From contig JADDOH010000160.1 in the NCBI GenBank assembly GCA_016648135.1, positions 248,001 to 312,000 on the forward strand: a DNA stretch of 64,000 nucleotides, in the 5' to 3' direction. A program made the translations under genes and the position numbers. The DNA is from Agrypnia vestita. Taxonomy: Eukaryota; Arthropoda; Insecta; Trichoptera; Phryganeidae. Under the pieces are notes generated by a model that worked only from the letters and a program-made list of their open reading frames with translations, had not been told where the DNA came from and made no database searches. This document shows positions 54,597-63,935 of this stretch, piece by piece (the first letter of the stretch is position 1; each line of letters opens with the position of its first letter).

Positions 54597-54833
54597 AAGC
54601 CAAAAGGGCGTTAGTAATTATTTCGAACTTTTCAGGAGAGTAAAAGAAAATTCTATCAATCTGATTTTGTCAATGTTTCTTTTATTATTAAACGATTTCC
54701 ATACTTGTTAATCCAAAACACATATGGAAATCGTTTAACAATAAAAGAAACATTGACAAAACCAGATTGATAGAATTTTCTTTTACTCTCCTGTAAAGTT
54801 CGAAATAATCAGTAATGAATGCCCTTTTGGCTT
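54597..54833. mobile_element. Large near-perfect hairpin element
   Basis: AAGCCAAAAGGGCGTTAGTA at the left is inverted at the right (TGAATGCCCTTTTGGCTT), and the arms continue through TTCGAACTTTTCAGGAGAGT, AAAAGAAAATTCTATCAATC and ACAATAAAAGAAACATTGAC with few mismatches. The arms are about 110 bp around a short centre. No coding sequence is present. If transcribed as part of the SCCPDH intron it would form a long double-stranded RNA hairpin. Confidence 0.8.
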
Positions 54834-56100
54834 CCTACCCTCGATTTCTGCAATACACATTGTACTTTATATATATTGCAGCTCCCACATTCTGATCTCA
54901 GATTCACAAATTATGACTTCTGCGTTTACCAAAAAGCCATTATTGCGAGTGGTCGCAAGTCAATTAATGATTGCATTTGAGAAACATGCATTTGTTATAT
55001 ATCTCAAGTTTCATATCCTTTACAAAATTTCGAAACTTATAGCTTTTTCAATGCTTGCAACCCTATCAATTTTATTTAATTTTGGAAATCGCTCCACACA
55101 AATACACCAGTAGTAGTCTAAATTTTAACTGTAGCTCTGTTACTCCTGTGTAATATTTATAGTTTATTAAAATAATATATGTAAAAGTAAAATGAAATTC
55201 TGTTTTATTTCAATTCTGGTTTAGTATTAGTAACCCCAAAAAGAAACACAAAATAAAAGCAAAACCTATTTTAAATACATAGGTCAATATCAACGTAATA
55301 GAAAAACTTAATCAAATTAATTACAGAAGTATCGTGCAAGTGGACGATTATGTTGTCAAGGCCTGCACTACAGCAATTTCATCTTGCATACATTAGTACC
55401 AGGATGCCATTTTTATCTTGAGAATTTTCTTCTAGAAGTTTTATATTTTCTCGGGTGACGAAATATTAATTTATTTCCTGAATCATATTTTTTATGTACC
55501 TAATATGTACATGAAAAGATTACTAATTGAAACAGGTCTGTAGTCCATGTATAAAAATGTAATTAAATCAAAATTATTCACCTACCTTATGTTCTAGGAA
55601 TGTGTGTAACTAACCGCACTACAGGTATTATTCAAAAGGTACTAGCTGTTAAAACCACCTTTACTCCCAAGATAATCTCAATAGCAATCCTGTAAATAAT
55701 TCTCTTGAAAACAAAAATGGAATCTGACGGAGCTAAAGTCCAATAATGTCACCGATATTGGTAACAAAAATCTGACATTTGACAGAATACTGCAACGTCA
55801 TCCACCATTTGCCACTAATAAAGCCTATTTTACAAAAAAAAACTACGTGTCCGATCTGCAACTCGGATATATTTTTTTATCCTACATTACTTCCTCGATG
55901 TTTTTCCAAAAGTGCAACGTTGCCGGCTGCCGGCCGGCCTAATTGGTATTTACATTCATATTACGATTCAAAGTGGAAAAGTAAGAAAGCTAAACAAAAG
56001 TACTAAGAATCCAATTCCAATTACGTTATAAATTATTGTTAAGAATAAAAGGTTAAAAGTACGCAGCGTAATTGAAGCAAATCTAAATAAAATCCATCAG
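54834..56100. other. Intron 1 spacer
   Basis: AT-rich with no supported feature. A small GC patch (GCCGGCTGCCGGCCGGCC at about 55,922) stands out. Confidence 0.35.
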
Positions 56101-56121
56101 TGTATTAAAAACTTTACTTAC

Positions 56122-56215
56122 AGGTGCTAACGAGCGACGACGTTGACCGCTTCGCTAACCAAACAAACCCAAACTAAACAATTTCACGATGGCTGCGTTA
56201 TTTATCTGTGGGTCG
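56122..56215 (-). promoter_or_regulatory. Sccpdh: Predicted 5' UTR exon and promoter region of the SCCPDH-like gene
   Basis: On the minus strand a GC-richer segment runs through GGTTAGCGAAGCGGTCAACG and TCGCTCGTTAGCACCT and ends at 56,122 directly before a perfect GTAAGT donor. The first coding exon (51,427) begins with eight untranslated bases after its acceptor, so an upstream non-coding exon is required, and this one fits. The exon's 5' end is not visible; 56,215 is a guess. No TATA box is evident. Confidence 0.55.
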
Positions 56216-56500
56216 AACGTAGAGGTGAACAATATTTGTTTATTAAAAAACTTCCGATATTATTGCGTCATTTACAATAAAATATTCAAATATATATTTA
56301 ATCACAAGAAAGAACAATATAAATAATATAGGAATCGGTCACCTGTTAAAGTCCGTCTAACTTATCTGAAGAATGGCCAAATTTGGAACTAACGACGCCA
56401 TATTGGATTATCTACAGCTGACAGACCTTTGACAGACTTTGTTTACAGAGAGGTTCACGACTGTTTCGATAGTTTTTTAAGAACATTTTAGATTGTCACC

Positions 56501-56807
56501 ATGCCAAAAACCATTAAAAGCGGTTTTCGGGAAATAATCTTGAAAATGCACACGTTTTTTGAAGAGGAACAACGTCTAAAAGCCCCAATTATACCGTTTG
56601 ATTTTGTTCATAGACTTATTGCCGCCACTTCAGGTTAATGCTGCCATGCAATTATAATGATTTTCCCATACTTAGTTTTTTATTTACTATTATACAATTT
56701 CTTCAGGTATTTCTGAATCGCCAATTTACAAAATAGTTAAAGAAGGTAAAGTGGCCGTGGAAATGGGCATTAAAATATCTACACCCGGAAAAAAAGAGCA
56801 AGGATAA
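56501..56807 (+). CDS. Two-exon frame: transposase-like N-terminal domain
   Basis: ATG at 56,501 opens MPKTIKSGFREIILKMHTFF then EEEQRLKAPIIPFDFVHRLI and AATS, ending in CAG before GTTAAT at 56,634. A second exon after TTTCTTCAG (56,707) restores the frame as GISESPIYKIVKEGKVAVEM then STPGKKEQG and a stop at 56,807. The layout (start, helix, V..R...ATG.S...VY.I..EGK, STPGKKR) is the N-terminal helix-turn-helix leader of a DDE-type transposase family common in insects. The DDE domain is absent. It begins about 290 bp from the SCCPDH 5' exon in divergent orientation. It may be a truncated transposon or a small captured gene. Confidence 0.5.
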
Positions 56808-56983
56808 GTGGAAAAATTTAATTAGAAGCCGTAAGATGAGAAAAGTTTTAGAACATATTTTATTCGATAATTTTTTACATAGAATTTTTATTATTTATAC
56901 TTTTTATTACAAAATTCATTAACGAGTTCATTTGTATAAACATCTTTTTTCAAAAATAAACTTTTTTATTTATGCACATTAAA

Positions 56984-57127
56984 GACTGGTTGCATCAACT
57001 TACTTTATAGCAATAGTTCATTTAAAGCATAGATTTTTACGAGAGCAAGTTGTTTGATCGGTGGAAAATGCAAAATATCTATGCTTTGAACGAAAGATTA
57101 CTATAAACCAAGTTGATACAACGGCCC
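56984..57127. mobile_element. Tourist-like hairpin MITE, family G (copy 4)
   Basis: GACTGGTTGCATCAACTTAC is inverted at the right as CCAAGTTGATACAACGGCCC; inner arms ATAGATTTTTACG and ATATCTATGC. TAA lies at both edges (56,981 and 57,127). Confidence 0.7.
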
Positions 57128-57204
57128 TAAACCGATTGATATCCTTAGGTGTTACTGAGTTAAACATGGTGGTCATGATCATTAGGTATGAGACACCGAA
57201 TAAA

Positions 57205-57391
57205 ACCGGCGCCACACTGCGCGGATCTTCCGCCGCGTCTCTTCTGTCGTGGAACATCGCTACATTTCTTTCCATACAATATGCGCTTATTAAACACACT
57301 ACGCGGATGATCGGTCGATCTATTTGCTTTGCCGATTTGGCGCAACGGAAAAAACGCGGCGGAAGATCTGCGTAATGTGGCGCCAGCCTAA
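57205..57391. mobile_element. GC-rich MITE with 38-bp TIRs
   Basis: CCGGCGCCACACTGCGCGGA then TCTTCCGCCGCG at the left is inverted at the right as CGCGGCGGAAGATCTGCGTA then ATGTGGCGCCAG. The arms are strikingly GC-rich against the surroundings. A single-end relative (AAGGCCGGCGCCGCACTGCG) occurs in an SCCPDH intron at 43,549. Open frames across it are composition artefacts. Confidence 0.75.
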
Positions 57392-57852
57392 AAGAATTAT
57401 TATTGTTTGTTTTTTTTTTTCCTGAAAATGGTATTTTTCTTTGATTTTGAAAAAACGCCATTTTGTGACGTTGTGTATTTTACGAATGTATATTTTGATA
57501 AATTTATTTGTACGTTAGTTTACATTTTTTGTTTTTTATCGTGTCGTATACTGCTTAATAACTTGTTTAAGAAAAAACGAATTTGCATAAAATTCCCTAC
57601 AAACTAGATAATTTTTAGACTATGGGCAGTACCACAACGATTGGGACGCCCTCCTTTATTCTCCAGATAAGTTGGACGGACTATACCGTGATTCCTATGC
57701 TTATTTATGCTAGTACGCGAAGATAACCTTAAGATAACTGTCAACTGTCAGCTGTCACCCATGCCGGTGTAATATCTATGCATAGCTACTCTATATAGTT
57801 TTCCAAACTTCCCTCTGCAGTAAATGTTGGGTGGAAATATAACACACAAAAT

Positions 57853-58339
57853 ATACAGGATGTAACAGAGCCAGTCCAAAATATTTACAGGTGGATTCGT
57901 GCCTTGATTATGAGTCGAAAATGTTCAAGCAACTATGACATAATGTCATAGTTATGGAATTATGCAAAATCGAAGTTTTAATTTTTTCTCAGTATTTCTG
58001 ACTTATTTTTTACAAAAAATTATATCGATTACGAAAAATTTATTTATTTCAATAAAAGTTTAATAAAATAATATATTTAATAAAAAAACTTCCAATTGGA
58101 ATTGGAAGGTTTCTAACGTTTTATTTGACTTGTGTTAAAGGGAATGAATTTTTATATTAGATATAAGTTACTGTAATGATAGTCCAACGTTTTGCAAAAA
58201 ATAAATCAGAAATATTGAAAAAAAAATTAAAATATGTAAAAAAACATTTGACATCGCTTGCTTGAACATTTTCGACTCATAATCGAAACAGGAATCTACC
58301 TGTAAAGTATTGTGGACTAGCTCTGTTACATCTTGTCTA
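57853..58339. mobile_element. Long-TIR MITE, family L (copy 3)
   Basis: ATACAGGATGTAACAGAGCC at the left is inverted at the right (GCTCTGTTACATCTTGTCTA). The subterminal GATTATGAGTCGAAAATGTT and its inverse match the copy at 9.0 kb exactly over 20 bp, and the core CCAATTGGAATTGGAAGG is the same palindrome. Confidence 0.8.
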
Positions 58340-58859
58340 TAAACAGTTAAGGAAATAAGCGATTTTAAAATTTGCATTTTTTTTTCAATGATACAAATTA
58401 CACAGGTGGTCGTTGTATTGTATTTGAAAATGATTTTATATAATTCCACCGTTAAATTTTTATTTTAAATACGCAATACATTGCCCCTTTTTTGGCAATA
58501 TGCACTTGAATTTTTCGCTTGCTGGCAAAATTGATGGTCTACTGTACCATGTTGTTTAGAAGTCTTATCAGACTCAAGATTGACTCTATATTCGGGCCTA
58601 AGTAATTGATGAGAGTTAAGGCATCGATCCTGTTTGACTCCGAGTATCACTCAAAGGATTAAAGGATCATGGTCATTTGTTCTGTGCGGCTGATATATAG
58701 AGGTGCAATCAAGAATGAATAAAAAATAAATGTTATTGTAGAAGGCGAAGCTGTACATTAGGGTGGGCTAAAAATTATTTTTTTTCATTTCTTAAGGGGC
58801 ACATCGATAAAATGGTGCCAAATGGTCTCAAATTAACACATGTTAAATATGTTGGGAAT

Positions 58860-58960
58860 ATTGGTAGGTCGATGGAATGAAAGAATGATCTGTTATTTAA
58901 TGTTTATTCCTCGACCGGAGTTAGGCTCCGGGAGCAAATAAAATATACAAGTTAATTATC
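58860..58960. repeat. Dispersed repeat, pairs with 62,205-62,305
   Basis: GTCGATGGAATGAAAGAATG...TGTTTATTCCTCGACCGGAG...GGCTCCGGGAGCAA matches GTCGATAGAATGAAAGAGCG...TGTTTATTTCTTCCCGGAGA...GGCCCCGGAAGCAA at 62,212-62,285, same orientation. These are probably ends of an unclassified element. Confidence 0.6.
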
Positions 58961-59245
58961 AATCACAAAATAAAATAGTAAAATATCGAAAGTATAGGAC
59001 AAAGAGAAATGTACCACAGATATGAGACGCGGACCCAAAGGTTTTCTAAACAACGACCGGGCGGTACTTGAGATGAATCCAGACTGTGGCACGGCGTCAT
59101 CTCATCCGTTTCCCTTTGCTTGCATTTGTTTACATAACCGGCGATGTCTCCGCCGCGGACGTTGTTTATGTTAACCTAATAAAAAAGGGTCCCCGCTCGT
59201 AGGCAGGTAGATGGCGCGAGCCGGCTGGGCGCCGCTACAAATATC
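58961..59245. other. GC-enriched spacer, nothing recognised
   Basis: No supported frame or repeat boundaries. Confidence 0.3.
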
Positions 59246-59246
59246 A

Positions 59247-59398
59247 TTATAGTTGCCGGCAAACTTCTTGGACATTTTTCGGCGTGGTGGGGGTATGCGC
59301 AGAAGACAAATTTTGGGTCTCGTTGGTGGAATGGTACATGCGCAAACTCTCCCCCACTTCGCCGAAAAATGTTCAACATGTTTGCCGGCATCTGTACA
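59247..59398. mobile_element. Palindromic MITE, TTGCCGGCAAAC family (copy 2)
   Basis: AGTTGCCGGCAAACTTCTTG at the left is inverted at the right (TTCAACATGTTTGCCGGCAT). Arms of about 60 bp run through ACATTTTTCGGCGTGGTGGG and ATGCGCA. It is much better preserved than the copy at 29.92 kb. TA-like target (TATAG / TCTGTA). Confidence 0.8.
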
Positions 59399-59686
59399 TT
59401 CTGATAAGTCTAACTGCCTCCGGATTGATGACGATTTTTCTTTTTTTTTCGAGATATGTTCTCATTAGGATTGCAAACCAATAAACGTAACTTTCTTCAG
59501 GCATAGACAATATATATCATGATTGCGAGTATGAGGGGTTAATGGGTTTAGTGTGGGAGAGTCGAAGAATACCTAGGCCGTACGTGCGCCCTGTTCACGT
59601 ATTTAGTCAGTGTCAGTATAGCTCTGGCGTGGCTCTGGCCGCAATTACTCGAGGTTGTGTCAGGCTCGTTTTCCTTATTTCTAGTA

Positions 59687-61200
59687 TGGTTCGTACACGT
59701 CAAAAGCAGATATGTCCGTTGTTTGGTGATTCGAGTGATATTAAAAGTAATATGTTACCAACCTATGAAGATGTTATAAAATTCTGAGTGGAATCGGCAA
59801 AAGATAAAACGTGATAATGAAACTAATAATGAACGCACTTACTTAGGAAATAGAGAATATTTTCGTTGCAAAAATTGAAGAAATATAGTCAAGAGCTTCT
59901 ATTCCTACTATCCAAAAAAAACAAAAAACGTGACGTTTAAAAGGTATCATCTGAAATTCAACAATCTTTGAAAAACCACCCTCAAACACCAAAAAAGAAA
60001 TTAGAAGAATTTCGCCGTACCAGTTAAATATTATTTGACATTTTGTCTTGTAAGTGTAAGAATATTTACGAATGCATTTGCATTTGCTCCAGCTTCTGGC
60101 ACATCGAAATATATAGACTAAGCAATCACCAATTTTTTTGAAATCAGAAATATCTATGAAGTCTTTGGTGGCTGTTGCATATGGTGGAACTAATGTAAAC
60201 GTTGGTAAATATGGAGATGTCATACATCTGCTTGAAAACAGATTAGGTAAACCGTTGCAGTGGATTATCTGCTTACTTCATATGAATGAAATACCGTTTC
60301 GACACTTATTTCTACATATTGATGGTGGCACATTGGGACCCAAAACATTTTCAGGGAGAATTGGTAAAGATCTAGAAGTTTGTGAAAAAAGGCCCATTGT
60401 TCGATTTCAACGTATTTCAACAGAGTTACCCGAGTTTTCTGTTCAAGGTATTAGCACTGACCAAACATATTTATATATGTTTGGTCAGTGCTAATACCTT
60501 ATATTTGTTCTGAATAGTCTCAGCGATTTCAACGGGCATGTTTCCTAAGGATTTAGTTAACAAATCGCCAGGCAAAATGTCTCACGCCCGATAGCTAACT
60601 AATCGAATTCTGTGGTTGTATATTTTAATGGAATCTCCTTCTAAAAACTTAGGAATTCTTGCGACGTATATCGTCAAGGCTAACGCCCCAACATGGTTTG
60701 CTATAAAAATTCACCCTTCCTGTAAAGATGGAGCACGGCACCTGTTCAAACTCATCACTGCAACAGGATATTTGTCCACAGAACTGAAAGCCATAATAGA
60801 ATCTGTAATTCAATGAAACAGTTACTTCGCACACCCTGAAAATTTATTAATCGCAATGCTGACTGACTTGTTTTAACTACCTACTATAAAATTGGATGCG
60901 TTGTCTTACACAGATCTCATTGACTGGCAGGAGAATATATCCGATCCATCAATATTGAAATCCATACCCGACAAAAACATCCAACTGTTTGTCGTTCAAA
61001 AGCTGAAAGATAACTCTCATTACTACGCCTGCCACGCCGCAAGAAAGCCGTTGAAAGGGCAGTCAAGACTGTGACAGCAGCTTCAGCCACATTTTGCAAA
61101 AAATCTGAGAGAGAGGCCTTCATAAAAAAACAAATATTATTTCGGAAAGCCATGCCGAAATTCGATAATATGAAGGATTTTTCGTGTTTCAAACATTATA
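59687..61200 (+). pseudogene. Decayed member of an unnamed arthropod multicopy protein family
   Basis: Plus-strand pieces in order are: MVRTRQKQICPLFGDSSDIK then SNMLPTYEDVIKF (59,687-59,787); SLVAVAYGGTNVNVGKYGDV then LENRLGKPLQWIICLLHMNE, IPFRHLFLHIDGGTLGPKTF and SGRIGKDLEVCEK (60,160-60,390); ISTDQTYLY (60,450); after a 22-base inverted insertion, SAGMFPKDLVNKSPGKMSHA-like residues, then YIVKANAPTWFAIKIHPSCK and DGARHLFKLITATGYLSTEL (60,540-60,800); SYTDLIDWQENISDP (60,900); and RHAARKAVERAVKTVTAASA, then FIKKQILFRKAMPKFDN (61,030-61,180) in another frame. From memory this collinear order occurs in uncharacterised proteins that are highly multicopy in some arthropod genomes. I know no assigned function. 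Many stops and shifts make this copy dead. Confidence 0.65.
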
Positions 61201-61549
61201 AAAAAATAATAATATTTATGCCATTTTTGTAAACATTTACTTGTAATAAATAAATTTAACTCGTACAAGTATATTTCGATTTATTATTCAACTTTTTATA
61301 CATTTTAAACTTTTTAAATCATGTTGTAAAGACTCGTTAAAACTAAGATTTTTTTCCAAAATATGTGTTCTTTAAAGTCAATCCGGAGGCAGAAGATGAT
61401 ATCCCATGGTAATGAAATTTTATAAGTAAGCTAAAAACATAATTTAGCACCCTTTTCTTGATGTGCCTAATATAAATCATAAAAAAAATTTCTTCATACG
61501 ACGGTGGCCCACCATACTGTACATATGACTTTGTTTAGAGTGAGAAAGA
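61201..61549. other. AT-rich spacer, nothing recognised
   Basis: No supported gene or repeat. Confidence 0.3.
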
Positions 61550-62304
61550 TGTTGCACGCCATCAGACTCACCGGCCACCTGCCGCACATGGATCCCGTGG
61601 CACACGGAGACGACACGATCGGTGTGCAGCGGTGTATTGAATGCCATAGAGGGTAGGGATTATGGGAAAGATAAGGTGGAGGGTTGCCAAAGGGGCTGGT
61701 TACCGCAATCTTGGCACAGGAAAAGTCTATAGGAAGGATTTAGGAGAGGAAGCCCTCCTCCTTTATCCGGGCTTAGGACCGGCGCCGGTATTCAATTAGA
61801 GGCGTTCATCTAGCTCCGGTGGCGGAGTTCTTTAACCGGTGACATGATTTTGTCTTTGATAGCGTTTAATAGCACTTGGAACCATGGAACCATCATGGAA
61901 CCAATCTTTTTAATAATGTTGCCAAAATAGTGAGCATGCCTTGTATTTCCTTACTTTGTATCCACCCAAGATGTTCATTTATAATATGTGTTACGAGCAG
62001 AATCATATTTTTGTTATATTTTATAATTTTTTGTATTTTGTATGAAATGGCGACTTCGGCACGGACCGATATCGCCAGAGGGTATTGAATTTTGTATTAA
62101 ATAAAATATGGAGGGGGTAAAATTGTGCCACAGGATCGATGAAAAGGTGGGTAGGTGATGTATTCGGAGTACTGTTTCTTGGATCGTGGAGTGGAGTGTA
62201 GGAAAAGTTTGTGGTCGATAGAATGAAAGAGCGATTGAATGTAAATGTTTATTTCTTCCCGGAGATAGGCCCCGGAAGCAAGTTAAAGTGTACAAGTAAT
62301 ATGT
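61550..62304. other. GC-richer repetitive-looking block, unclassified
   Basis: The text GGGTAGGGATTATGGGAAAG...CGCAATCTTGGCACAGG...CCGGTGGCGGAGTTC reads like the 3' untranslated part of a LINE, but no coding remnant confirms it. The right end (62,205-62,305) belongs to the dispersed repeat also seen at 58.86 kb. Confidence 0.35.
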
Positions 62305-62534
62305 AATAAGGGGCCGTTCAAGTATTACGTTAGCAGAATTTCAGTAATTTTTAACCCCCCCCCCCCCCTCCCCCTTGTCAGCGAAAGTAAGCAAAGATCT
62401 TACCCCCTCCCCTCCACCTTGTCAGCGAAGGTAATAAGCATTGGTAAATTTTTTAAAAAATCAGTTCTAGTTTGTGCAAGTACCTACCATAGTTATTAAG
62501 TCTATGACAAAGAAATAAGCAATTTATAAACTAC

Positions 62535-63040
62535 TAGCTGTTTGTACCCGGCGTTGCACGGGTTAAGGATTAAGTTGAAAATAAACTTAAGGAGGGAAAC
62601 AAAGTTTGATTCGTACGGTATAGATTTGCATCGAAAATATATCAGAAGAAGGAAAAAAGGTAAAAGGGGGGGGGGAAATGTCGCCTATGTTACCCGCCGA
62701 GTCCTAAAAAATTAGTTTCCAAATTTTGAGTCCAAACGGTACAGATTTGCATTGAAAATATATCAGGGGGGGGGAAGGATATGAGAATAGGGGAGAAATG
62801 TCGCCTATGTTACCCGCCGAGTCCTAAAGAATTAGTTTCCAAATTTTGAGTCCAATCGGTCAAACGGTACAGATTTGCATCGAAAATATCTCGGAGGATA
62901 GGAAGGGGTATAAGAATAGGGGGTAAATGTTGCCTATGTTACCCGCTGGGTCCTAAAGCCCAAGTTTGCAAAATTTGAATCGAATCCGACAAACGGTGTG
63001 GATTTGTATAGAGAACAGACAGACATTGAGTTTTATAGGT
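62535..63040. mobile_element. Tandem-unit element, inverted relative to 29.9-30.6 kb
   Basis: It starts ACTAGCTGTTTGTACCCGGC then GTTGCACGGGTTAAGG, and has three units of about 120 bp each containing ACAGATTTGCATCGAAAATA, a G-rich run, AATGTCGCCTATGTTACCCG and GAGTCCTAAAGAATTAG. It ends near TAGATATACGAA. Strong similarity between units suggests internal tandem amplification. The class is unresolved. Confidence 0.6.
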
Positions 63041-63300
63041 ATAGATATACGAATTTAATGCTCATTTAATGTTTATTGAAGCCAATCATTAACATAATAT
63101 TTAAATATTATATTATTAACATATAATAGATATTTATTTATATTGTTCTATTTAAAAATTTAATTTAATAACTCTCAGTCCAAGGTACTTGAATCCACGA
63201 CTCTCGAAGTCTTCGATGATATTGGATGTTTGCTGTTCGACTTTTTGTGTGTGCTCACTTCTGTGTATAATCTACTAAATTTTGCAAAAGATACGAAAAG
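63041..63300. other. Inner part of the TAA-flanked host element
   Basis: AT-rich without supported coding sequence. Confidence 0.3.
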
Positions 63301-63429
63301 TACATAAATAAATATTGCCGACGTAATTGCCATTCAGACCCCCCCATCCCCCGTGTCAGCAAAAATAAGCAAAGCAAAGACCCCCCCACCACCCTTTGGT
63401 GCTTACGTAATACTTGAACGGTCCCTAAT

Positions 63430-63935
63430 AGGTGACGCGGTTGATTTTTGAGCATGCCACTGTCATTCACCATAGATAAGGGGTATCTTTGGAGCATGTG
63501 TGAACAGGCTTGCTTATTATGAGCATGCTTATGTCATTCGCGGCTAGTATTATCAATGCGATCTTCTCAGTCCGCGACAGATGCAAGAAATATGGCGCGT
63601 TGGGGAGATGATAAAACATTACTTTTCGTGACTTATTATAGGAATCACGAATGTCTGTGGAATACTCGGTCACCGTTGTGTAAAAATAATATAGTGAGAA
63701 ATAATGTTTATGAAACTTTATTAATAGGCATGAATGATTCAAATCTTACAATAAAAATTATAAAAACTAAAATCAAAAATGTGCGAATGGAAACTCGGGA
63801 ACTTTTTTGATTTATTGGTTCACTCGAATTTTCTATTTCAGTTTGCAAAGTTTCCATTTTGAACTAGAGTTCCACTCTATTCTATGATAAGAACATGCCA
63901 GTAATAAGCATGTGTGTGGAACGGACAGGGTTGAG
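63430..63935 (+). mobile_element. GCATGC-palindrome element carrying a MADF frame, copy B
   Basis: It is the inverted counterpart of the element at 1.84-2.62 kb: GGTTGATTTTTGAGCATGCC, the MADF frame, and TTTCAGTTTGCAAAGTTTCC / TTGAACTAGAGT appear in the same order on the opposite strand. GCATGC or CATGC motifs lie on both sides. Its left end directly abuts the TAA-flanked element ending 63,425. Confidence 0.6.
63556..63810 (+). CDS. MADF-domain frame, transposon cargo
   Basis: The frame is MRSSQSATDARNMARWGDDK, TLLFVTYYRNHECLWNTRSP, LCKNNIVRNNVYETLLIGMN, then IKTKIKNVRMETRELF and a stop at 63,810. It has the W..D.TL.F...YR.H.CLWNT.S..YKN...R...Y..L......I...K.KI.N.R...R.E layout of a MADF domain and is complete from the first Trp to KIKNVR, unlike copy A. 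It is only 84 residues, so it lacks the C-terminal BESS or other partner regions. It probably belonged to the accessory protein of a PIF/Harbinger-type element. Confidence 0.6.
   Translation: MRSSQSATDARNMARWGDDKTLLFVTYYRNHECLWNTRSPLCKNNIVRNNVYETLLIGMNDSNLTIKIIKTKIKNVRMETRELF

Larger units (their letters stand above)
62310..63425. mobile_element. TAA-flanked element with long TIRs, hosting a tandem-unit insertion
   Basis: GGGCCGTTCAAGTATTACGT at the left is inverted at the right as TACGTAATACTTGAACGGTC (ending 63,425). TAA lies directly outside both ends (62,307-62,309 and 63,426-63,428), as in PIF/Harbinger insertions. Long C-runs follow inward on both sides (ACCCCCCCCCCCCCC; ACCCCCCCATCCCC), with GTCAGCGAAAGTAAGCAAAG and its relative. 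The middle holds the element at 62,535-63,040, so the original host was about 600 bp or less. Confidence 0.75.

Noticed and set aside
57018..57461. 147-codon minus frame and 104-codon plus frame
   Set aside because: They cross two MITEs (56,984-57,127 and 57,205-57,391); the open frames come from the palindromic GC-rich arms.
58465..58650. 61-codon minus frame
   Set aside because: It contains an end-like fragment of the Tourist-type MITE family at 3.58 kb and has no recognisable domain.
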